Source of the DNA: Bacteroidales bacterium UBA3653
Lineage (GTDB): Bacteria > Bacteroidota > Bacteroidia > Bacteroidales > Paludibacteraceae
Length of the DNA stretch: 64,000 bases
Direction of reading: 5' to 3'
NCBI GenBank assembly: GCA_002373505.1
Contig: DFKE01000017.1
Location: 302,602 to 366,601 of the forward strand
A program made the translations under genes and the position numbers. This document shows, piece after piece, positions 16,862-26,366 of this stretch (position 1 is the first letter of the stretch; each line of letters starts with the position of its first letter). Under the pieces are notes generated by a model. It did not search any database. It was given only the letters and a program-made list of their open reading frames with translations, and was not told the origin of the DNA.

Positions 16862-18784
16862 CTATTCTATATGCAGGTCGATGGCTCCGGAGACCTCCGT
16901 ACTCAGTTCGCCGGTACCTTCGTATGCTTCATCTACCGCAGTGTAGATGCGGACGAAATCTATGCATGGCAGTGAAACAGATTGTCCGTCCGCATCTACA
17001 GCCCACGATATATCAAAACTTGTTCCTTCTTTGTCGCTGTTCGGTTTGTTGTCTGCATAGCCGAAATCCAGAATCCGCTGTACATTCTGTCCGCTGATAT
17101 TCTCTGTTATCGGTGGCAGCAAGGCACCCGTAAAAGTAATGCTTTCCGCCTCTACCCATTGCGGAAAATAAGGCTGTTGATGGAAAGGATTGCGGATTGT
17201 ATCGCTCTCGCGCGTATAGGTCTTTGACACATGGTGTTTCGTCGCCGGATTGTCATACAGGGAGCCTTTCAGTTCATACCACTCGTCGTCCGGCAGACCG
17301 TTCTTGTTCTCATCCCGACTGACCAGCACAATGCCCGGTTCGCTGCTACCATAGGTCTCATTCCCGCTCATGAGGAAGGCGTTCCCGAGGATCCGCAGGT
17401 CATAGCCCTCTTTGTTCTCTACCGCGTGGTCAAAACCGAAGGTAATATAGCCTCCCCATCCTCCTAAACAGACCATGCCTCCGGCATTGTTGGCTATAGC
17501 CTGTTCGCATTTGCGGCACATGGCTTCCGCGTTGTCGCCTTCCTCGTATTGGGGCAATACGTTCACAAACTGCCCCATCGCCGGCAGGTACTCATACACG
17601 CGCGATATATAAGGAGAGAAGGCTTTTACCGTGTCCTGCTTCGTTGTATCCGGATAGAGGTCGTATGCACCGCTGACACGGCATAAGTGTCCCGGAATAT
17701 CGCCTGTCTTAGCTGTCCAATGCTCTTTGCCGTCATATCCATAGCAATGCAGCACGCCGGACGAGACATAATTCTTGGCATCTGTGATATAGATTACATC
17801 ATTCGTTGCCAGCAATCCGTACGGGTGCTCATAGCCCGATATGTCTATATGCTGTTCCTGTTCTGTAAAATCAATGGTGGAAAAGGCACGGAGCAAATGC
17901 GATTCGCTGTCTATGATATAGGCTGTCGAGCCATGGATAGAGATGTTGCTTGCTTTTACATCGATCCGTCTTATCACTCTTTCCTCCTCAATAATAGCTA
18001 TCCCCTGTTCCGTGCAGACCCATAGTCTCCCGCTCTGGTCAGCCCGGATACGTTGCGGATTCGAACCTACTGTGATCTTCTTTGTCTCTGTAAATCCGCC
18101 TAACTCTATCACTGAAACCGTCGAATCATGCCGGTTGGTAAAATAGCCGCCCGAATTGACTGCATACAGTGTCTCGCCCACAATACAAATCTCGTCCGGC
18201 TGGTGACCTACTTTCACCTCACGCGTGATCTCCAGCGTAGCGGTGTCCACCTCAAAGACAGACCCTAACATTTCCGGCGTGGCTACAGAGCCTACATAGG
18301 CACTCACATATGCCTTGTTCCCTTTGAATGCCAGATAGCGGCAGTTGGGGATGTCCACCTGCCCTATATGCCGTGCTTGCCTGTCCATCACCTCTACCTT
18401 GTGCGAACAGTTGATCACGGCATAAAGTCTTCCTCCGTACGCCTGGATATCGTTTCCTACATCACCCAATTCCTTTAACTGGTGCGGGTTTTGAGAGCCG
18501 TACCAGTTGGCGTAATATTCACCCGAATGAAGATTCATGTAGTCGAGCCGGGCTTTGTTAGAACCCATATTGCCCTCGCATAGTACATATAGCCCGCCCT
18601 CGCGAACCTCGTCCGTCACATGCGTGCCGATAGTGGGATAGACGACCTCGTCGCCTCTACAAGAGTAAAGAGTAAGGAGTAAGGAATATAAACAAATATG
18701 TATAAATAAATACATATTTGTCTTTACTCTTTTAGCGAAGCGGTCTTTGCTCCTTAATCCTAATATTTGACGGCTAATGTGCAT
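16862..18784 (-). CDS. BtuG-like beta-propeller lipoprotein fused to a second surface domain
   Basis: The 640-residue lipoprotein has its lipobox at LLLTLYSC. Residues of about 50-370 form a YncE/DUF5074-like seven-bladed propeller, as in BtuG, the surface cobalamin-binding partner of BtuB in Bacteroides. Residues of about 375-640 match the 'cell surface protein' domain seen in B12 loci (MVCLGGWGGYITFGFD, EPGIVLVSRDENKNGLPDDEW, DISWAVDADGQSVSLPCIDF). The start is uncertain. ATG 18784 overlaps the btuB end by 25 bp, while the internal ATG 18715 sits directly before the hydrophobic signal core. Part of the signal peptide is encoded by CCTTACT heptamers (18660-18690). Confidence 0.85.
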   Translation of the reverse strand: MHISRQILGLRSKDRFAKRVKTNMYLFIHICLYSLLLTLYSCRGDEVVYPTIGTHVTDEVREGGLYVLCEGNMGSNKARLDYMNLHSGEYYANWYGSQNPHQLKELGDVGNDIQAYGGRLYAVINCSHKVEVMDRQARHIGQVDIPNCRYLAFKGNKAYVSAYVGSVATPEMLGSVFEVDTATLEITREVKVGHQPDEICIVGETLYAVNSGGYFTNRHDSTVSVIELGGFTETKKITVGSNPQRIRADQSGRLWVCTEQGIAIIEEERVIRRIDVKASNISIHGSTAYIIDSESHLLRAFSTIDFTEQEQHIDISGYEHPYGLLATNDVIYITDAKNYVSSGVLHCYGYDGKEHWTAKTGDIPGHLCRVSGAYDLYPDTTKQDTVKAFSPYISRVYEYLPAMGQFVNVLPQYEEGDNAEAMCRKCEQAIANNAGGMVCLGGWGGYITFGFDHAVENKEGYDLRILGNAFLMSGNETYGSSEPGIVLVSRDENKNGLPDDEWYELKGSLYDNPATKHHVSKTYTRESDTIRNPFHQQPYFPQWVEAESITFTGALLPPITENISGQNVQRILDFGYADNKPNSDKEGTSFDISWAVDADGQSVSLPCIDFVRIYTAVDEAYEGTGELSTEVSGAIDLHIE

Positions 18785-20769
18785 CGTACATTTTGTTTAG
18801 GCATCGGGTAGTTCTGGATTACTTCGTAATCCTGCCCGAGCATGTTATTGATCTCTAAATTCGCCTTCAGCCACCAACGCTTGATCCCCCACTCTCCATA
18901 TATACTCATATCATGCGTGTACCATGGCTGTACATAGTTATAAATGATATTCTCCTGCTGGCAGTACCGCTCGCCGACATAGATAAACGAATAGTTCAAC
19001 CCGTAGTGGTCACCCCGTTTGCTTTGCCAGTTCAGTCCGACAACCACACTTCCGCTATGCCAGGGTATGTAGGGGATCTGATGGCAATAATACGTATCAT
19101 TGGGGTTCGTCACATCGATTGCTTTCTGGTACGTATAATTGAGGCGCCCGCGTAACACGAACCGCAACGGCAGATTGAAGGACATATCCGCTTTGGCATC
19201 CATGCCATGAATCTTCACTTCCCCTAAATTCAGCATTGTCCACCGGAACTGCTGCCCTTTCGGGTAAGCAATGATCTTATCCGTAACCCGGTTGTAATAA
19301 TAAGAAGCGGTTACAGCTATATCATACATTTTGGTTGCTTTGCGGTATGCTGCTTCTATCGAGTGCTGCCGGGCTAACTCCGGCCGCAGGTTTGCATTTC
19401 CCAAATCTGTATAATACAGGTCGTTGAATGTGGGATAACGGTAGCTTTGCTTGTAAAACACATTCAGACTGAGATCGATAACGGGATATGGACGGAAAGA
19501 AAAGAACAGCCCAGGAGTGACACGAGGCTTTTTATTATCTACAGCAGTCATTAATACAGACGCTTGTATTCTCAGGTATTCCTTGATATTGAAAGCAGTT
19601 GCTGCGGACAGCCAGTGGGAATATCGCTTGAAATATTCCGGCACGGTGTCTGACAACAGGTTACAACGGTGCAAGTCATTGAACTGAAAATCATACGCAA
19701 CGGAGAAATCCCAGAAATTGAAGATCTGCACCTTGTTAGCCAGCGACAGATAGACCTCCTGCTGCGTATATTCGTTATCGGCGGGCAGCAGACGCACGTC
19801 GTTGTTCTTGTAATGCGTATAGTCGTTTGCATATTTGGTAAGAAGGCGTGTGCTCCATCGTCCGAACCATTCGTCCTGCCACTGGGCTTGAACAAATGTG
19901 TTGCGGTCCCATAAACGCTCGCCGTTCCGCCAAACATTATTGACGATAGCCCCCGGCACACCGCGCTCGGAATAGTAGTTATAGGCATGAACACGCCAGA
20001 AACCCGTGGTTCGGTAATAATGATGGATACCGAGTTCCGCGCGCACCGCATTGACATCCCCGTTCTGTCTCACAGCCGTTGTGTCATATGCCGTCTCGCC
20101 GTTCGGCAGCACACGTCGGTATCGGAACGGGTACTTGCCATTCGAATAGACGTACTCGGCATCGAAGGTAAGCGACATGGTTTCCGTCAGCTTCACATCA
20201 AATCCTACATTCGGATTCGCCAAGCCGAACGAACCGAAACGCATCTTCCCGTGTACGTGCGCACGCTCACCCGGTTTGAAATAAGGTTTACGGGTAGTAA
20301 GATACACATTTCCTGCAGCGCCGAACTCGCGGGCAGACTGGAAGATATCTGACTTCTGACCATTGAAAAGCTGAATCTCCTCCATGTTATCCAGCGAGAA
20401 CCGCCCCAGATCAACTTGTCCGTTCTGCGCATTGCCCAATTGCACTCCGTTATAATAGACCGCCGTATGCTGGCTGCCCATGGATCGTACGTTGATCGTC
20501 TTGATCCCCCCTACACCGCCGTAGTCCTTTAGTTGGACTCCTGAGAAATAACGCAGTGCATCGGCTACCGACAGCGAATTAAGTCGTTCTAACTCCGCCC
20601 CCTTCAGCCGTTGCGGCACGATGATATCTTTCGTCAGGCTACGAGCCGTTACCTCAACCTCCTCTATACGGAAGTCAGAGTACAACGAATCGCGCTCCGT
20701 CTCGCTTTCCGCGATAACAGAGTGCGCACTGAGTGCCATTATTAGTATGAGAAATATCTTCTTTGTCAT
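18760..20769 (-). CDS. btuB: TonB-dependent cobalamin receptor (BtuB-like)
   Basis: This is an outer-membrane transporter of 669 residues, probably for cobalamin or other corrinoids. The signal peptide follows ATG 20769 (MTKKIFLILIMALSAHSVIA); an upstream in-frame extension lies in the riboswitch expression platform and is rejected. A TonB box-like segment (RIEEVEVTA) precedes the plug (RLKGAELERLNSLSVADAL, GGVGGIKTINVRSMGSQHTAVYYNG), and the barrel ends in CTLAVKY. The small size without a CarboxypepD domain fits BtuB. The cobalamin riboswitch directly upstream and the BtuG-, DUF4465- and BtuF-like genes downstream support the assignment. Confidence 0.9.
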   Translation of the reverse strand: MTKKIFLILIMALSAHSVIAESETERDSLYSDFRIEEVEVTARSLTKDIIVPQRLKGAELERLNSLSVADALRYFSGVQLKDYGGVGGIKTINVRSMGSQHTAVYYNGVQLGNAQNGQVDLGRFSLDNMEEIQLFNGQKSDIFQSAREFGAAGNVYLTTRKPYFKPGERAHVHGKMRFGSFGLANPNVGFDVKLTETMSLTFDAEYVYSNGKYPFRYRRVLPNGETAYDTTAVRQNGDVNAVRAELGIHHYYRTTGFWRVHAYNYYSERGVPGAIVNNVWRNGERLWDRNTFVQAQWQDEWFGRWSTRLLTKYANDYTHYKNNDVRLLPADNEYTQQEVYLSLANKVQIFNFWDFSVAYDFQFNDLHRCNLLSDTVPEYFKRYSHWLSAATAFNIKEYLRIQASVLMTAVDNKKPRVTPGLFFSFRPYPVIDLSLNVFYKQSYRYPTFNDLYYTDLGNANLRPELARQHSIEAAYRKATKMYDIAVTASYYYNRVTDKIIAYPKGQQFRWTMLNLGEVKIHGMDAKADMSFNLPLRFVLRGRLNYTYQKAIDVTNPNDTYYCHQIPYIPWHSGSVVVGLNWQSKRGDHYGLNYSFIYVGERYCQQENIIYNYVQPWYTHDMSIYGEWGIKRWWLKANLEINNMLGQDYEVIQNYPMPKQNVRCTLAVKY

Positions 20770-20802
20770 TGTAAGCCCTAAACCTGGAGGACTTCTCAAT
20801 TC

Positions 20803-20882
20803 GCAAAAGAAGAAAGCGATCTGACTTAGGCCTTGCGGCCATCACAGTTGCCGGTCAGTCCGGGATTCACACCCGAGTTCTC
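20803..20882 (-). promoter_or_regulatory. Cobalamin riboswitch of the btuB operon
   Basis: On the minus strand the core reads GGGTG, then TGAATCCCGG, then CCGGCAACTGTGA, a GGCC-AA-GGCC-type arm, and a B12-box-like segment AAGTCAGATCGC. This is the conserved cobalamin aptamer order. It fills the 114-nt gap between the stop codon of the upstream gene and btuB. The expression platform near the btuB start includes CCTCCAGG, which could sequester the ribosome site. I see no promoter in the gap, so readthrough from the DUF1846 gene or an undetected promoter in that gene is needed. Confidence 0.82.
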
Positions 20883-20883
20883 T

Positions 20884-22365
20884 TTACTTCTTTGCAGGAT
20901 CTGTTGTTAGGTCGATTCCTAATTTCTTAAATGTTTTCCAATCTACTTCATTGAGCATTACTGTTGAATGCGCCTGACATCCCTTCAGAAGCGGCAGCGT
21001 CTCCAATGCCTTACGGCAGTTTTCGTCTTGCAATGACAGCACCGAAAGCGCCACTAACACCTCATCCGTGTGAAGTCTTGGGTTCTGACCATGCAGATAA
21101 CCGATCTTCGTCTGCTGAATAGGGCTGATGAATTTCTCAGGAATCAGCCGTACTGCATGGTCAATACCCGCTAACTCTTTCATCGCATTCAGCAACAGGG
21201 CGGCAGAGGAGCCTAATAACGGCCCTGCCTCCGCTGTAATAACGCGTCCGTCCGGCAACTCTATGGCTGCTGCATGAGCAAAAGCACCGTCATGCAGAGC
21301 TCCGCTCAAAGCGCGACGTTCACGGGCTGCTACCGTGGTGCGGCGGTAAGCAGTAGTGATTCCTACCTGTTGTTGCAACAACGCCAGTTTCTTAATCTCC
21401 GCTTCGTTGCATTTGCCGTTCGCTAAATGGCATAACGCGCGGAAATAACGACGGATTATTTCCTGCTTGCTTGCTTCGCGTACTGCTTCGTCGTCACTGA
21501 TGCAGAACCCTACCATATTCACTCCCATATCCGTCGGGGACTTATACGGGCTCTCGCCGTAGATAGACCTGAACAACGCATCCAATACAGGGAATATCTC
21601 AATATCGCGGTTATAGTTTACAGCCGTCTTGCCGTAGGCTTCAAGATGGAACGGATCCAGCATGTTCACATCCTGGATATCAGCCGTTGCAGCCTCATAA
21701 GCTACGTTCAGCGGATGTTTCAGAGGCAGATTCCATACCGGGAACGTTTCAAACTTGGCATAACCGGCTTCGCAACCGTGCTTCTGTTCGTTATAGAGTT
21801 GGCTTAGACAGACGGCCATCTTGCCGCTTCCGGGCCCCGGAGCCGTAACGACCACCAAGGGACGGCTAGTCTCTATATAGTCGTTCCTTCCAAAGCCTTC
21901 ATCGCTCGCTATCAAATCTACATTGTGGGGATAACCCTCGATAATATAGTGATAATATACCCGTATTCCTTTGCGTTCCAGCCGCTGACGGTATGCATCG
22001 GCGGACCGCTGACCCGAATAATGTGTAATTACTACCGAGGACACCATAAATCCTCTGTTCATAAACTCCTCCCGGAGACGCAGTACGTCCTCGTCATACG
22101 TAATACCCAAGTCCTGACGCACTTTGTTTCGCTCAATATCTTCGGCAGAGAGTACGATCAGTATCTCTAGTGAGTCACGCAGTTGGGTCAACATCCGTAA
22201 CTTGCTATCCGGCATAAATCCGGGCAGTACTCGACTTGCGTGCATGTCGTCAAACAACTTGCCGCCCAACTCCAGATACAGTTTGTTGCCAAACTGTGCT
22301 ATTCGCTCACGGATATGCTCCGATTGGATGCGAATATATTTATCGTTATCGAAAGCTAATTGCAT
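20884..22365 (-). CDS. DUF1846 family protein
   Basis: The 493-residue cytoplasmic protein matches the DUF1846 (PF08903) family in length and in conserved stretches such as GGKLFDDMHASRVLPGF, VVTAPGPGSGKMAVCLSQLYNEQ and DMGVNMVGF. The family's molecular role is not firmly known to me. The frame is open to 22443, but the promoter -7 box (22382-22375) lies in that extension, so ATG 22365 is the start, about 10 nt after the -7 box. The gene is nearly leaderless. It ends where the cobalamin aptamer begins, which makes cotranscription with the btuB operon possible. Confidence 0.88.
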   Translation of the reverse strand: MQLAFDNDKYIRIQSEHIRERIAQFGNKLYLELGGKLFDDMHASRVLPGFMPDSKLRMLTQLRDSLEILIVLSAEDIERNKVRQDLGITYDEDVLRLREEFMNRGFMVSSVVITHYSGQRSADAYRQRLERKGIRVYYHYIIEGYPHNVDLIASDEGFGRNDYIETSRPLVVVTAPGPGSGKMAVCLSQLYNEQKHGCEAGYAKFETFPVWNLPLKHPLNVAYEAATADIQDVNMLDPFHLEAYGKTAVNYNRDIEIFPVLDALFRSIYGESPYKSPTDMGVNMVGFCISDDEAVREASKQEIIRRYFRALCHLANGKCNEAEIKKLALLQQQVGITTAYRRTTVAARERRALSGALHDGAFAHAAAIELPDGRVITAEAGPLLGSSAALLLNAMKELAGIDHAVRLIPEKFISPIQQTKIGYLHGQNPRLHTDEVLVALSVLSLQDENCRKALETLPLLKGCQAHSTVMLNEVDWKTFKKLGIDLTTDPAKK

Positions 22366-22374
22366 AATCGGGCA

Positions 22375-22422
22375 CAAAATTACAACAATTTTTGCATATA
22401 TACAAATTTTTTTGTATTTTTG
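22375..22422. promoter_or_regulatory. Interleaved divergent promoters for the DUF1846 and RluA-type genes
   Basis: Minus strand: TTG (22405-22403), 20 nt, TAATTTTG (22382-22375). Plus strand: TTG (22392-22394), 20 nt, TATTTTTG (22415-22422). The two -33 boxes are separated by only 8 bp and lie inside each other's spacers, so one polymerase probably excludes the other. Confidence 0.75.
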
Positions 22423-22444
22423 CACTCGATTTTTTTGATGCACT

Positions 22445-23737
22445 ATGTATTCGCCTTTTGCACTACCACCCCATCCTGCTGCTCAAAAAGCAGCACAGGA
22501 TATTATCCAAAAAGTACACGCATACATGCTCGCTACGCCTGATAGCGAGCTACATCGGTGTGGCAAGATGTTCGGTGTGCTGGTGCATAGCGGAGGATAC
22601 ATAGCTGCCTTTTCTGCGCAACTGGACGGCTCATATTATCATGACGGATTCGTTCCTCCTGTTTATGAATGCGCCGCCATGCCCATCGGCACTTCGCGAG
22701 AGGAATCACAACGTCTGCAACGCCTTCTGTTTGCCAATTACAGACTCACTAACGGTCTTGGAGAGACAAAAAACTTACTGGAGATATTCCGGAACGAGAA
22801 ACCCATCATCTCCCCGGAAGAATGGTATGTTTCCGGCAATAAGACAAGGTTATCTACTGAAAAATTACCTCCTTCCGGAGCCGGAGAATGCTGTGCGCCA
22901 AAACTGCTGCAGTACGCTTTTCTGCATGGTTTAACACCTGTTGCACTGGCTGAATTCTGGGTCGGCGCGATGCCCCAAAACGAACTCCGGCGGGAAGGTA
23001 CTTTTTACAGCCCGTGCTCAAGCCGATGCGTGCCTATATTACGGCATATGTTGCAAGGCATGGAGATAACTTCCCCTGAGCAAACAACATCGGAGCTTTT
23101 GTGCCGTGAAATAGAAATAATCTACGAGGATGCGTATCTTATCGTCGTCAACAAACCGTCCGGCTTACTGTCTGTTCCCGGCAAAAACGGTCAGTTATCC
23201 GTCATAGACGCACTTTTACTGAAGGGACATTCAGCAGTCATTCAGCCTGTACATCGCCTGGATCAAGACACAAGCGGTTTGCTCGTTTTGGCGAAGACAC
23301 CGGAGATGTACAAAACCTTACAAGCATATTTCCAGCGCAGGGACATCCAAAAACGATACGAAGCACTTATTACGGGAGAAAAAATCAAAGTTTTGCCGAC
23401 TGAGGGTCAGATCTCTCTTCCTCTTCTCCCTAATCCTTACGATCGCCCGCGCCAGATGGTAGACAGAGAGCACGGAAAAACGGCTCTCACAAGATATACC
23501 ATCCGTGAGTATCGGGAGGACGGTTCTGTTCTGGTAGATTTCTTTCCTCTAACCGGACGAACCCACCAACTGCGCGTTCATTCCTCTCATCCGGACGGAC
23601 TGGATGCTCCAATTATCGGTGACCGGCTATATGGAGGAAAGCCGGCAGAGCGGCTTATGCTTCATGCTGCCGAGATGGAGTTCCTGCACCCCGTTACAAA
23701 AGAAAGGATGCATTTCTGCATCCCTTCCCGTTTTTAA
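22445..23737 (+). CDS. RluA-family pseudouridine synthase with N-terminal extension
   Basis: The enzyme converts uridine to pseudouridine in RNA and has 430 residues. The catalytic domain occupies about 215-430, with the signature HRLDQDTSGLLVLAKT (catalytic Asp in RLDQD), the nucleotide-binding VNKPSGLLSVPG and the C-terminal GRTHQLRVHSSHP. The first 210 residues form the extension typical of a long RluA subgroup, including PPSGAGECCAPKLLQYAFLHG and a Cys-containing FYSPCSSRC segment. The RNA target cannot be decided from sequence. The last 4 bp overlap the end of the convergent kinase gene. Confidence 0.9.
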   Translation: MYSPFALPPHPAAQKAAQDIIQKVHAYMLATPDSELHRCGKMFGVLVHSGGYIAAFSAQLDGSYYHDGFVPPVYECAAMPIGTSREESQRLQRLLFANYRLTNGLGETKNLLEIFRNEKPIISPEEWYVSGNKTRLSTEKLPPSGAGECCAPKLLQYAFLHGLTPVALAEFWVGAMPQNELRREGTFYSPCSSRCVPILRHMLQGMEITSPEQTTSELLCREIEIIYEDAYLIVVNKPSGLLSVPGKNGQLSVIDALLLKGHSAVIQPVHRLDQDTSGLLVLAKTPEMYKTLQAYFQRRDIQKRYEALITGEKIKVLPTEGQISLPLLPNPYDRPRQMVDREHGKTALTRYTIREYREDGSVLVDFFPLTGRTHQLRVHSSHPDGLDAPIIGDRLYGGKPAERLMLHAAEMEFLHPVTKERMHFCIPSRF

Positions 23738-26361
23738 TCTTTATTCTCACTACCGGACTGCGACTCTTCGTCGTCTTCATCATGGTGATAATAGTAGTAG
23801 GAGCGATAAGCTTTGTCGTCCTTAACTAAAGCACCGTAGATCTTTCCGTACAGTTTCCCGTAGCGTTTGGACCGGCCGTTATTACTACCGTAACCATATC
23901 CATAACCTCCGTAGCCGCCGTAGCCGAAGTGGCCGTATCCGTAACCTCCATAGCCACCGTAGCCGTAACCATAACCCGAGCCGTAGGAATGGCGTCCCTC
24001 TGTAGGTATATCAGAGAGAACGAGTTGGATTTTTTCCGGATTTTCAACTACTTCTTGCATCTGCTCCAGAGTCTGCTTGCAGAACGACTTGTTAGTCTGC
24101 ATACAGCGGATAACATACAAGCACATATCGCTTTGTTCAATCACGGCATATGCATCAGGAACAAGACCGATAGGCGATGTATCCATGATTATATAGTCGT
24201 AATTTTCACGAGCCTTCCGGATGGCTTCTGCCAGTTTGTCGGAGTGAACCAACTCACCGGGGTTAGGAGGAATAGTACCTGCGCGTATAAAGTCAAAGCC
24301 GAATGGTGTATTACGTACATAAATATCTTCCTCCTCGCAGTCGCCGATCAGGTAATTCGACACACCTACACTATTCTCCAAGCCCAGTTTGGTGTGGATA
24401 TTCGGTTTGCGCAAGTCCAGATCAACCAGCAGCACCTTTTTACCGGTCATGGCATACAGCGCAGCCAAGTTGGTAGAAAGGAATGTTTTACCGTCACCGG
24501 ACTCCGTGGATGTGATACAAATGACCATCTTATCCTTGCGTCGAAGGACAAACTCCACACGCGTACGGATAGCACGGAGCATTTCCGCGTAACTGGACCG
24601 GGGTGAAGCGCGTACCAAAGTCGGGTTCTGGCTCTTTGCATGACGAAGCGTTCCTATTAGACGGAACATCTTCAGTTTGACCACATCTTTAGGCGAACGG
24701 ATTTTGTTGTTAAGCAGTTCGCTCAGAATGATCAGAACCATCGGAATCAGGAAACCGATTATGAGATACGTAGAGGTGGTCTTCGATTTAGCCTTGGCGT
24801 TCATGATAGCGGTAGTACGCGCCTTGTCCATAATTGAGTTATCCGGCGTGTTGGAGGCTTTTTGAATCTCTGCTTCTGCTCTTTTCTGAAGGAAGAACGT
24901 GTAGTAGTTATCGTCAATACGGTAATTACGCTCGATGGCCACCATCTGCAATTCTTTCTGCGGCAGTTGTTTTATGGATTTCTCCACCTCGCTGTATCTG
25001 TTTGCCAGATCAGCCTTCTCTATCTCAAGAGATGCACGCATGGAGGTCACTACCTCCTCTATCGCTGTCTTTACATTCTCGATATCCTTTGTGTATTTGG
25101 CGTAATAGACGTTTTTCTCCGTCAACTCGCCGCGTTGGATACGCAGGTCGTTCAATTGTTGCACAAGACCCATCAGCATAGGCTCGTTCACACCCATTGT
25201 AGTAGGAGCTATTACGGCATCCTTGTCTATATTCTCATGAATATATTTGATCAGGTAATCGAAATAAGTCTCGCGCAGACGGAGTTCCATCGACTGCTGG
25301 TCGTATGCCGCAATACGTCCCATCAACTGACCGGCATAGGAGTTGACATCAACAAATTTGTTCTCCTGCCGGAAATCAGTCATAGCGCCCTCGCTTACCT
25401 GTAGAGAAGACTGCAGGGTCTTGAGCTGCTCGTTGATAAAACGGATTGAGTTCTCTGCCACTTCATTCTTCTGCTCCAGGTTTTGCAGCAGATATATCTT
25501 GGCCAATTCGTCTATAAACTCGCAATCCCGTTGCGGCGTCTCACTTGTGAGAGAAAGCGCAAGAACCGTCGATCCCTCTGTGACGAAAGAAAGCTGCAGG
25601 CGGCTCATGAACTCATCCACAAGGGATTCATGAGTCCTGAAACGGAAATATATCTTTCCTGAATTGACCATTAGTTCCGTCGGCCAGATAGTAATATCAA
25701 ACAGCGGACAACTGATAGCCTCGCCGTAGTGGGCGCGCAAGTCAAGCGGTGTATCTTCATCTGTAGAAGCGATGCGCAGCGTGCCGTCGTTTTCGAAATT
25801 AACCTGGTATAATATGCCGTAGGCACGAGGATCAAGCCGCGTGAACTCAACAATAATAGGAGTCTGACGGTAGAGTTGGCGCGTCTTGAAGCGTCCTTGC
25901 GTGATATACTCCACATTCAGGAACGGCAACGAATCAACTACTCGGCTCATCAAGTCGTACGACCCCAGCATAATCATCTGGTTGTTCACATTCTTGTATC
26001 CGGCATCCACACCGAAACCGCTCATCAGCGCAGAAGCAGAGCCGCCGTACGTACCGCTTTCCTTAATGACAATAGTACCCTGGGAATAATACGTCGGTAT
26101 CCACCTTCTGTTTTTCAGCATAGCCAGACCTAAAGCAATCACAAGGGCTATCACGAACAGATACCAGTAGTGCAGGAAAGTGAAGATCCACTCGATGGGG
26201 TTAAAGTTCATAGAACTCTCTTCATCGTCACCTCCTTGTTGCTGTTGCGGGTCTGCCTGATAATACTGCTGGTTGCCGCCCGGCATGTAATAATTGTTGC
26301 CTCCCGGGGCATAATATTGGCTATTTCCTCCCGGAGTGTAATATGGATTATTTGTGCTCAT
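23734..26361 (-). CDS. Wzc-like capsule chain-length regulator and bacterial tyrosine kinase
   Basis: The 875-residue inner-membrane protein controls polymerisation and export of capsule or exopolysaccharide. It has a Wzz domain between two membrane segments (about 55-80 and 525-545), a long periplasmic coiled coil, and a BY-kinase domain with Walker A (STESGDGKTFLS, near 620) and Walker A' (VLLVDLDLRKP). The C-terminus is Tyr/Gly-rich (YGYGYGGYGGYGYG) and ends in a YYYYHHDEDDEE cluster, the usual autophosphorylation tail. Unusually, the N-terminal cytoplasmic tail also has repeated YY.PGGN units (residues 7-35). It lies last in the capsule operon after two Wza-like genes. Confidence 0.93.
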   Translation of the reverse strand: MSTNNPYYTPGGNSQYYAPGGNNYYMPGGNQQYYQADPQQQQGGDDEESSMNFNPIEWIFTFLHYWYLFVIALVIALGLAMLKNRRWIPTYYSQGTIVIKESGTYGGSASALMSGFGVDAGYKNVNNQMIMLGSYDLMSRVVDSLPFLNVEYITQGRFKTRQLYRQTPIIVEFTRLDPRAYGILYQVNFENDGTLRIASTDEDTPLDLRAHYGEAISCPLFDITIWPTELMVNSGKIYFRFRTHESLVDEFMSRLQLSFVTEGSTVLALSLTSETPQRDCEFIDELAKIYLLQNLEQKNEVAENSIRFINEQLKTLQSSLQVSEGAMTDFRQENKFVDVNSYAGQLMGRIAAYDQQSMELRLRETYFDYLIKYIHENIDKDAVIAPTTMGVNEPMLMGLVQQLNDLRIQRGELTEKNVYYAKYTKDIENVKTAIEEVVTSMRASLEIEKADLANRYSEVEKSIKQLPQKELQMVAIERNYRIDDNYYTFFLQKRAEAEIQKASNTPDNSIMDKARTTAIMNAKAKSKTTSTYLIIGFLIPMVLIILSELLNNKIRSPKDVVKLKMFRLIGTLRHAKSQNPTLVRASPRSSYAEMLRAIRTRVEFVLRRKDKMVICITSTESGDGKTFLSTNLAALYAMTGKKVLLVDLDLRKPNIHTKLGLENSVGVSNYLIGDCEEEDIYVRNTPFGFDFIRAGTIPPNPGELVHSDKLAEAIRKARENYDYIIMDTSPIGLVPDAYAVIEQSDMCLYVIRCMQTNKSFCKQTLEQMQEVVENPEKIQLVLSDIPTEGRHSYGSGYGYGYGGYGGYGYGHFGYGGYGGYGYGYGSNNGRSKRYGKLYGKIYGALVKDDKAYRSYYYYHHDEDDEESQSGSENKD

Positions 26362-26366
26362 AGTCT

